DNA from: Bacteroidales bacterium UBA7258
Lineage (GTDB): Bacteria > Bacteroidota > Bacteroidia > Bacteroidales > UBA932
Length of the DNA stretch: 25,502 bases
NCBI GenBank assembly: GCA_002472565.1
Contig: DKSK01000010.1
Coordinates: 1 to 25,502, forward strand
Direction: 5' to 3'
The first letter of the stretch is position 1. Every line of letters starts with the position of its first letter. The position numbers and the translations under genes are program-made. Positions 16,011 through 22,216 of the stretch are shown piece after piece. Below the pieces are notes generated by a model. That model did no database searches. It was not told the DNA's origin and worked only from the letters and a program-made list of their open reading frames with translations.

Positions 16011-17120
16011 TTACTTTTTGTAATTTGCCTGGTAGAATCTCTTCTTCACTACCGTTCCAGGGAAGACCTTCTTGCGGATGCGGATCATCAAAGGGGTGCC
16101 GAGCTTGGAATAAGCGGTGTCGACGAGGGCGAAGCAGAGGCTCTTGTCAAGGGTGATGGAGTGGTATCCGGTGGTTACGACTCCGACCTGGGTGCCGTCC
16201 TCGAGCTCGACCGGATAGCCGGCCCTCGGGATGGCCCTGTCATGGAGCTCTATGCCCACCAGCCTCTTGGCCGGCTTGTTCTCTTTCTGGGCCTCGAGAG
16301 CCTCTTTGCCTATAAATTCCTTCTTCTCGAATTTGCAGAAAATGCTTAGTCCCGCCATGACAGGAGTGATGTCCTTGCTGAGCTCGTCGCCGTAGAGAGG
16401 CAATCCAGTCTCAAAGCGGAGGGTGTCTCGGCAGCCGAGTCCGCAAGGAACTACGTGAGCCTCGATGAAGGCGTCCCAGTACTCTCTGATGACTTCCGGC
16501 TCGGAGTAGATTTCGAAGCCGTCCTCGCCCGTATAGCCGGTACGGCTGATGATGACCCTGGCCTTGTGGCTGCCAACTCCTGCGAAATCACGGAAGGTGT
16601 AGAAGGTAAGGTCATGGACGGAAAGGCCGGTGACCTTTTCGACTACAGCCTCGGCTTCAGGGCCCTGGATGGCCAGCTGGCCCCATTTCGGGCTTTGGTT
16701 GTCGATCACAACGTCATAAGCCTTGGAGTTTTCCCTTATCCACGCATCGTCTTTGTCGATGTTGGCGGCGTTGACTACAAGAAGATAGGAGTCAGGGGTA
16801 AATTCCTTGTAGACAAGCAGATCGTCAACGGTGCCTCCATCGGGATAGCACATCATGCCATAAAGTATCTGGCCATCTGCCATGCCCTCGATGTCGTTGG
16901 TAAAGATGTGGTTTACGAACTTAGCTGCATCCGGACCGTTTACGAAAATCTCTCCCATATGAGAGACGTCGAACATCCCGACATGGTTTCTAACCGCCTG
17001 ATGCTCATCGGTGATCGTTGAATATTGAATCGGCATCATGAAACCTCCGAAAGGCTTCATCATAGCTCCGAGAGCCACATGCTTGTCATAAAGACAAGTC
17101 TGTTTGAGTTCTTCTTCCAT
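16011..17120 (-). CDS. gcvT: Aminomethyltransferase (glycine cleavage T protein)
   Basis: A 369-residue enzyme that releases ammonia from the aminomethyl-lipoyl intermediate and transfers the one-carbon unit to tetrahydrofolate. Family features are GGFMMPIQY near residue 25, GMFDVSHMGEI (with the conserved Asp of the folate site), TNDIEGMADGQ, SRTGYTGEDGFEIY, the GLGCRDTLRFETGLPLYGDEL segment, and a C-terminal KVFPGTVVKKRFY. The length is normal. It lies 46 bp after the lipoate ligase gene. That gap is A/T-rich without a clear TAnnTTTG box and is too short for a glycine riboswitch, so it is probably expressed from the operon promoter upstream. Confidence 0.96.
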   Translation of the reverse strand: MEEELKQTCLYDKHVALGAMMKPFGGFMMPIQYSTITDEHQAVRNHVGMFDVSHMGEIFVNGPDAAKFVNHIFTNDIEGMADGQILYGMMCYPDGGTVDDLLVYKEFTPDSYLLVVNAANIDKDDAWIRENSKAYDVVIDNQSPKWGQLAIQGPEAEAVVEKVTGLSVHDLTFYTFRDFAGVGSHKARVIISRTGYTGEDGFEIYSEPEVIREYWDAFIEAHVVPCGLGCRDTLRFETGLPLYGDELSKDITPVMAGLSIFCKFEKKEFIGKEALEAQKENKPAKRLVGIELHDRAIPRAGYPVELEDGTQVGVVTTGYHSITLDKSLCFALVDTAYSKLGTPLMIRIRKKVFPGTVVKKRFYQANYKK

Positions 17121-17166
17121 ATTTTAAGATATCAAGACTTTATGTTATTTGTAGTAAAGTGTCACT

Positions 17167-18225
17167 TCAATTTTTTTCAAAGATCAGGTCGAGGAAGTTT
17201 TCTACAGTCAGCCCCATCACGTAATCTCGCAGCTCAAGACCCTTCAAGGCGAGGGAGGCGGCTTCCCTCTTGAAGTCAACTCCTCTGAGTTTTTCAGAAA
17301 GCAACTCTGAGACTGATTTTTCACCTAGCGGAAAATAATCTCCCTTAAGACTGATTTCATGAATCTTGTCTCCATCAAGCTCAACTTCAACTTCAAGTTC
17401 GCCAACCCCCTCTATCTTGCTTTTACGCTCCATGCTGTATCTGTGGTTTCTACCTGACAAGAAATCCGGATCGAGATAAGTCGCCTCTATGGCATCGATC
17501 TCCGCCGTATGCTCCGGTCCGAGTACCACCTCCTGCAGCTTACCGTCCTCGAAGCAGAAACTGTCCAGAATATATTTCTTGAACTTATCTATGTCGGTCA
17601 GTTTCCTCACCTTCGGGTCTGAAGACTTTTCCAGCTCCTCCTTCAGATTTAGGACATGCTGTCTGACGCTGGCAACCCCCTTGCTCTGGATTTTCTCGTC
17701 AGATGGAGTAATAGTCCTCTCCATCTCTTCGAAATCGGTATCGAAAAGAAGGGTTCCATGCACGATGCTTGCCTTCGGCTGGAGGAAGAAGGCGTTGCCG
17801 CTGACCTTGCGTCCGCCGACCATGACATCGTTCCTGCCAGACCTAGAAGCGTCGAGCCCCAGTCTTCTCAGGGAGAGGGCGAGTCTCTGAAGGAATCTGT
17901 CGAAAGTGAAGGCCACGTCGGTAGAATCCGTTATGCAGGAGAGCATTATGTTGCCCTCGTCGGAATAGACGCAGCCTCCCCCGCTCTTTCTGCGGTAAAG
18001 CTGAACTCCATGGCTCTTGCAATACGGGATGTTGACCTCGGCCTCCATCACCTGATTTCTTCCGAAAATCACCGTAGGGGGGACCTGCCACATGAAAAAG
18101 GCCTCACGGGGAAGGTTTCCACGGCTCTCTACAAGTTCAGAGAGATGTCTTGAGACATATTCCTCCATGGCGAGGTACCAGACAAGCCTTTTCTGCGAAT
18201 TGTCTTTCAGGGCTATGTGTATCAT
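17167..18225 (-). CDS. lplA: Lipoate-protein ligase (LplA type)
   Basis: A 352-residue ligase that should activate free lipoate with ATP and attach it to GcvH Lys64. Family motifs are VIFGRNQ (52-57), RRKSGGGCVYSDEGN (78-92, the lipoate-loop motif, with Cys where Ala is usual), GRNDVMVGGRKVSGNAFF with probable catalytic Lys140, and HGTLLFDTD (156-164). The C-terminal part (about 240-352) corresponds to the small LplA accessory domain, so both steps may occur in one chain. Its ATG directly follows the stop of the upstream SUMF1-like gene (TAA-ATG, no spacer), implying translational coupling. Its place at the head of the gcv genes makes GcvH the obvious target. Confidence 0.92.
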   Translation of the reverse strand: MIHIALKDNSQKRLVWYLAMEEYVSRHLSELVESRGNLPREAFFMWQVPPTVIFGRNQVMEAEVNIPYCKSHGVQLYRRKSGGGCVYSDEGNIMLSCITDSTDVAFTFDRFLQRLALSLRRLGLDASRSGRNDVMVGGRKVSGNAFFLQPKASIVHGTLLFDTDFEEMERTITPSDEKIQSKGVASVRQHVLNLKEELEKSSDPKVRKLTDIDKFKKYILDSFCFEDGKLQEVVLGPEHTAEIDAIEATYLDPDFLSGRNHRYSMERKSKIEGVGELEVEVELDGDKIHEISLKGDYFPLGEKSVSELLSEKLRGVDFKREAASLALKGLELRDYVMGLTVENFLDLIFEKN

Positions 18226-19614
18226 TTAGAGGGCGATTCTGAATCCAAAAGTATTCTTGATGTTGCCGGCGTTCATCTGCTGGCGGTTGGCGACCCTGCA
18301 TGCGTCCCATTTTGAAGAGGCGCTGCCGCCTCTCTGGACATGGATGTTCTGATTCTGGACTTCGGTACTGCCATACTGATGATAAGAATCCTGAACCCAT
18401 TCCCAGACATTGCCGCTCATGTCATAGAAACCAAGCTCGTTCGGAACCAAAAGGCCCACATTCTTGACCTCGGAACCAGAGTTCTGGACGAACTGGGCTA
18501 CTTTATAACACTCGTTCGAGCCGGAGAACAAGTAGCCGCGCGACTTCACGCCGCCTCTCGCCGCATATTCCCATTCCGCTTCTGAAGGAAGACGGAACTT
18601 CCTTCCCGTCAGGGCGTTAAGTTTGAGAAGGAACTCCTGAGCATCATACCATGAGACATAGACTACAGGCTTGCGAGGTTCTTTGATGTCGTTCCCGTAA
18701 GGAAGACGGCCCATCACGGCGTTCCACTGGGCCACGGTCACTTCCGTAGAGGAAAGTTTGAAGTCCTCCACGCTGGTCTCTATTATTGGTTTCTCGTCCG
18801 AATCGGCCTCCTTGCCCTGCTCCTTGGTTGCGCCCATGCTGAAAGTGCCGCCTTTGACGCCTATCATATCAAAACTCTCATCTCCGACTTTAACAACCTC
18901 GCTCTCAGCATTCGGAGTCTCGCGCTCAGGCTTCTGGTCTATGAAAACCGCCTTGACAAGCGGATCGATGTCCGAAGTCGGCCCGGCCGCTATCCTGAAT
19001 GTGACGGAGCCAGATTTAGTATAATCAGCCAGACCCTTGCGCTCGCCATAGGTCCTGACTACCTTGGATTGGCATTCGGCGCTGTTGGAATAGTCCACTA
19101 CGACTCCCGATGGAGCGAAGTCCGGGATGAAGGGGTCCGAAGTCCATTCGAAGCAGCCTTTCGGAGCTTCCTCGACATAATACCCGACTACGGCATACTC
19201 ATACATGGCCTCAGTCGGAAGACGGAAACTTCCTCCGGTAGTCTTGTTGAGCTTGGAAAAGAACTTCAGGACGTCCTTGTAATCGACTCCAGTAACAGGC
19301 TGGTCACCAGTTTCCCCGCCGCCCATCACCGCCGCCCAGAGAGACTTGCTCACCGGCTCTTTTGAGATTGCGTAGCCGCTCATCACGGCCTCTGACTCAG
19401 AGGCGGCTCCCGTAATCTTGAGTCCGTCACGCCTAGCCCCGAAAGTAAAGGCTCCGGAAGGCACCCTGACCATCTCGAAGCTCACATCTCCGACCTTGTA
19501 GTTCTGGTCAACGTTCACGAGCTGGGAACCGCTCTTTTTAGAAGCGGAACCCCCACAGGAAGCCAGAAGCAACGAAGTTGCCGAAATTACGGCTAAAAGT
19601 GAAGAAATTTTCAT
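18226..19614 (-). CDS. Lipoprotein with two SUMF1/formylglycine-generating-enzyme-like domains
   Basis: A 462-residue predicted lipoprotein (signal 1-19, lipobox LLASC with Cys20). Two FGE/SUMF1-type domains follow: a degenerate one at about 43-210 (FEMVRVPSGAFTFGA, SFRLPTEAMYEYA) and a full one at about 243-462 (FDMIGVKGGTFSMGA, EVTVAQWNAVMG, FRLPSEAEWEYAARGG, LGFYDMSGNVWEWVQD, GFRIAL). Real FGEs carry two copper-binding cysteines in a GGSWLC-x4-C pattern; here the aligned stretch is GGSASSKWDAC, so the first is Ser434 and only Cys439 remains. It is therefore more likely a binding or structural protein, as in the GldJ/GldK relatives of Bacteroidetes, than a sulfatase-activating enzyme. No sulfatase gene is nearby. 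A promoter lies just upstream, and the lipoate ligase starts immediately after its stop. Confidence 0.85.
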   Translation of the reverse strand: MKISSLLAVISATSLLLASCGGSASKKSGSQLVNVDQNYKVGDVSFEMVRVPSGAFTFGARRDGLKITGAASESEAVMSGYAISKEPVSKSLWAAVMGGGETGDQPVTGVDYKDVLKFFSKLNKTTGGSFRLPTEAMYEYAVVGYYVEEAPKGCFEWTSDPFIPDFAPSGVVVDYSNSAECQSKVVRTYGERKGLADYTKSGSVTFRIAAGPTSDIDPLVKAVFIDQKPERETPNAESEVVKVGDESFDMIGVKGGTFSMGATKEQGKEADSDEKPIIETSVEDFKLSSTEVTVAQWNAVMGRLPYGNDIKEPRKPVVYVSWYDAQEFLLKLNALTGRKFRLPSEAEWEYAARGGVKSRGYLFSGSNECYKVAQFVQNSGSEVKNVGLLVPNELGFYDMSGNVWEWVQDSYHQYGSTEVQNQNIHVQRGGSASSKWDACRVANRQQMNAGNIKNTFGFRIAL

Positions 19615-19634
19615 ATATCAAGGGTTGTCGCTTA

Positions 19635-19665
19635 CAAATGTAAAAAGATTTCCCATCAATACCAA
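19635..19665 (-). promoter_or_regulatory. Bacteroidetes promoter for the SUMF1-like/lplA/gcv/lpdA cluster
   Basis: On the minus strand a TTG (19665-19663) is followed after 20 bp by TACATTTG (19642-19635). This fits the Bacteroidetes consensus TTG-N19-21-TAnnTTTG. The -7 box ends 20 bp before the ATG at 19614. The -33 element overlaps the end of the upstream ureohydrolase gene. It is the only good promoter seen ahead of the seven-gene cluster. Confidence 0.65.
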
Positions 19666-20441
19666 TCTTTCACAAGGTCATTTAGAGCCATGTCGGTACG
19701 CCAGTTGACGCGCTCATCTTCAGGCCGAGGAGAATGAGCTTGTCCGAGGCCTCCGCATATATCCAGACCCAGCAATGCCACTTCACCATCTCCCCCTGAA
19801 AGTACAGACTTCAAGGCTTCCGAAAGCCAGTCAAGGCCCATGCTCCCCTGATCCCAGTTTGTTCTTGCGAAGTCCTCCGAGAGCACATCCTTGTCTATGG
19901 AGATGTAGAATGGCAGTGACTCCCCTCCCAGACGATCAAGCCTAGAGCGAAGATACTGTGGCCGCGTCAGCCTTAGCTCGCTCTCGGGGATAAAATCAAG
20001 ACTGATTCCGGGAAAGTCTCTTCCGAAATCCCTTACAAGAGGCTGAGCGTCGTCGTTGATCCCTGCCATAAGAATCCCCTTAAGGCAAGGGTTTGATTCG
20101 ACCAGGCTCCTCACCCAGCCCCCGCAGCTCAGGATAGAACCGAAGACCGGACATTGGCAGTCAGGATGATGATCGAAGAGAAGAAGCTTGAACGGACGGC
20201 GGATTCTTCCTGCGAAAATCTTGGTAAGGTAATGGAAATTTCCCGTGTCGATCCAGTGGACTCCAAAGGTGTCAATCGAGCTGATTCGTTTGGTCAAAAG
20301 GGCCTCCGAATCCGGGTCTATATAGCAGGTTGTACCCTCGATATCGGACAAATCAAACATTTTGGCCCCGATAGAGAGCTCAAGGAGCTCATTCTCGCGT
20401 ATCGCAGAAAAATTGAGGATATACCTACTGATATTTCGCAT
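19656..20441 (-). CDS. Arginase-fold ureohydrolase family protein
   Basis: A 261-residue protein with the dimanganese site of the arginase/agmatinase/formiminoglutamase superfamily: LLFDHHPD (Asp90, His92, Asp94) and SIDKDVL (Asp183, Asp185), with His70 in the DTGNFHY stretch as the probable sixth ligand. All metal ligands thus appear present, so hydrolysis of a guanidino- or amide-like substrate is expected. However, the surrounding sequence is far from canonical arginases (no GGDHS or GDAHxD wording) and the chain is shorter than the usual 300 or so residues, so the substrate is open. I prefer the ATG at 20441; a TTG three codons upstream at 20450 is also in frame. It follows the glycosylase gene by 53 bp of A/T-rich DNA. 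Confidence 0.75.
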   Translation of the reverse strand: MRNISRYILNFSAIRENELLELSIGAKMFDLSDIEGTTCYIDPDSEALLTKRISSIDTFGVHWIDTGNFHYLTKIFAGRIRRPFKLLLFDHHPDCQCPVFGSILSCGGWVRSLVESNPCLKGILMAGINDDAQPLVRDFGRDFPGISLDFIPESELRLTRPQYLRSRLDRLGGESLPFYISIDKDVLSEDFARTNWDQGSMGLDWLSEALKSVLSGGDGEVALLGLDICGGLGQAHSPRPEDERVNWRTDMALNDLVKDWY

Positions 20442-20451
20442 AAGAAACAAT

Positions 20452-20479
20452 AATGTTAATTATCATAACATTTTTGTTA
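20452..20479. repeat. A/T-rich inverted repeats upstream of the ureohydrolase gene
   Basis: AATGTTA (20452-20458) pairs with TAACATT (20466-20472) across a 7-base spacer, and TAACA (20466-20470) can instead pair with TGTTA (20475-20479). They fill much of the 53-bp gap before the ureohydrolase start. They may be an operator, but short A/T-rich palindromes arise easily by chance. Confidence 0.3.
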
Positions 20480-20494
20480 AGACCAAGTATCCGT

Positions 20495-21088
20495 CTATAT
20501 CATGCCGACTTCATGAAACAACTTTCTATATGCTTCCGACTTTTTAACCAATGGCAGAGGATAAGCTCTTGACGTGGACGGGAGCCTCCACAGAGAGATT
20601 TTCCCGATGGAGGTCTGCATCTGGGCGGACTCTCCGCAGCGAGGCACAGGACAGAGGTAGCGCGAAGAAAGAGTCGCGGCCGCCTTCTCCCCAGTAACTA
20701 CGACGGCCCTGCAGCCTGGGATCTTCGTGAGGAGGCTGTCGATGTCGGTCTCCTTGACAACCTCAAGGAATTTGTCCGAAGCATTGTCTTTCAGCCGCCG
20801 GATTTCGGCCGCAGTATCATACATGGCGATGCCTTCCCGAGAGCAGAAGCGGATGATCCTTTCTTTGTCGAATTTCTTCAGCAAACCGCCCTTCACATCC
20901 CTTGCGGTGAAATAATCCTTATCCCCCATGAAGACAAGACCTACGACCCTCCACATGTCATTCATGAAATTCGGGTAGTAGAAATCCATGCTCCAGCGTT
21001 TGGGCTGCGGAGGAAAACTTCCGAGGAGAAGGACCTTCGCCCCTTGCGGAAGGAAAGGCTGGAAGGGATGTTTTTCAACCTCGCTCAT
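20495..21088 (-). CDS. Uracil-DNA glycosylase superfamily protein
   Basis: A 197-residue protein with the fold markers of the MUG/UDG-like superfamily common in Bacteroidetes: LLLGSFPP (20-27, in the place of motif A), RWSMDFYYPNFMNDMWRVVG (substrate-pocket segment), VVVTGEKA in a central strand, and a C-terminal LPSTSRAYP that takes the place of motif B. By family it should remove deaminated or damaged bases (uracil or hypoxanthine) from DNA; specificity cannot be told from sequence. The chain begins inside the 3' end of the pseudouridine synthase gene (14-bp overlap), so the two are translationally linked. Confidence 0.8.
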   Translation of the reverse strand: MSEVEKHPFQPFLPQGAKVLLLGSFPPQPKRWSMDFYYPNFMNDMWRVVGLVFMGDKDYFTARDVKGGLLKKFDKERIIRFCSREGIAMYDTAAEIRRLKDNASDKFLEVVKETDIDSLLTKIPGCRAVVVTGEKAAATLSSRYLCPVPRCGESAQMQTSIGKISLWRLPSTSRAYPLPLVKKSEAYRKLFHEVGMI

Positions 21089-22112
21089 TGGCGTCGAAGG
21101 TGATAGCCGAGAAAGCCTTCGGAAGAGGGCTGGTGAAATCCATCACTTCCCCGGTAAAGGGGTGTCTGAAACTCAGGCGCCCGGCATGAAGGGCAAGCCT
21201 CCGGAGAGGATTCGTCCTCGCTCCGTACTTAGAGTCTCCGGCGACAGGACAGCCCAGTTCGGAAGAGGCATGGACCCTTATCTGGTTCTTCCTTCCGGTC
21301 TCAAGCTCAAAGGCGGTGAGAGAATAGCGGCCGTTCGTCTTTATGACTTTATAATTAGTTATGGATTTTTTTCCTCCGTTGTCTGTCCTGCTTGACGTTA
21401 CCATGAACGACTTCTCGTTTTCCTTCAAGTAGCTGACAATCTTTCCAGATCTCGGTTCCGGGGCTCCTTCCAGTATGGCCGTATAGCCCCTTTTATAGAC
21501 AGAAGTGTCCCATGAACCTTGTAGCGCCTCCTTCGTTTTCTCGTCCTTTGCGAAGACAAGCAGGCCTGAGGTGTCCCTGTCGAGGCGATGAACGACCCAG
21601 ACCCTCCATGGATGATATTCCTTAGGTCCTTTCGCCGCCTGGCTCTTGGCCCTTCCGACTTCCTTGACGTAGGAGGAGAGCATCCCGTAGACAGAAAGCT
21701 CCCCTTCATGAGCGCCGACGCTTGCTTTCTCCCCCTTGTCCATCCTCTTACCCAGATCCGGGACTATCTGCCGTCTTCGCTGCGAAACGACTGGTATGCC
21801 GCTTGCCTTGTCGACCACGAGGAGATACTCGTCTTCATAGAGTATCTTGACTCCTGCCTGTCCGAGGCCTTCTTTCGCCTCTTTTCCCACCTGGCGGGCC
21901 ATTGCGACACCCTTGGGAAGAATAAGCAGGTTGTCGCCTTCCCAAAGAGGCTGATCGTAGGCTGTGACAAGCTTTCCGTTCAGCACCACCCTCTCATCAT
22001 ACAGGCAGGCCTTTACGCCTTTCTTGCTCTGCTGAGGAAAAATTTCATAGAGATAATCAAGAAGCGGTGAATTATGCTTGACCTTGAATTTCTGTCCCGG
22101 GGCCTTGTCCAT
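21075..22112 (-). CDS. RluA-family pseudouridine synthase
   Basis: A 345-residue RNA-modifying enzyme. The N-terminal 65 residues form an S4-type RNA-binding domain (LLDYLYEIFP, RVVLNGKLVTAYDQPLWEGDNLLI). The catalytic domain starts near 88 (ILYEDEYLLVVDKASGIPV) and carries the RluA motif VVHRLDRDTSGLLVFAK with catalytic Asp178; later motifs are ETGRKNQIRVHASSELGCPVAGDSKYG and LALHAGRLSFRHPFTGE. A lysine-rich insertion lies at about 121-168. Whether it acts on 23S rRNA or tRNA is not clear. I start it at the ATG at 22112, where the S4 domain begins; an in-frame ATG at 22220 adds 36 residues with no family match and overlaps priA by 4 bp. A near-consensus -7 box (CATCTTTG on the minus strand, about 40-50 bp upstream) supports the shorter form. 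Confidence 0.9.
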   Translation of the reverse strand: MDKAPGQKFKVKHNSPLLDYLYEIFPQQSKKGVKACLYDERVVLNGKLVTAYDQPLWEGDNLLILPKGVAMARQVGKEAKEGLGQAGVKILYEDEYLLVVDKASGIPVVSQRRRQIVPDLGKRMDKGEKASVGAHEGELSVYGMLSSYVKEVGRAKSQAAKGPKEYHPWRVWVVHRLDRDTSGLLVFAKDEKTKEALQGSWDTSVYKRGYTAILEGAPEPRSGKIVSYLKENEKSFMVTSSRTDNGGKKSITNYKVIKTNGRYSLTAFELETGRKNQIRVHASSELGCPVAGDSKYGARTNPLRRLALHAGRLSFRHPFTGEVMDFTSPLPKAFSAITFDANERG

Positions 22113-22216
22113 TGCGATTAAATTTTTCCCGAATATATGAATTTCCCTGGAAATATCGTCAAAGATGCCGGGACTAAAGCGTGGATAAAATCTCGGCGCT
22201 ATGCCTCCGGCCCATA

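Noticed and set aside
17121..17166. Glycine riboswitch before gcvT
   Set aside because: The gap is only 46 bp, too short for even a single glycine aptamer, and no aptamer motif is visible.
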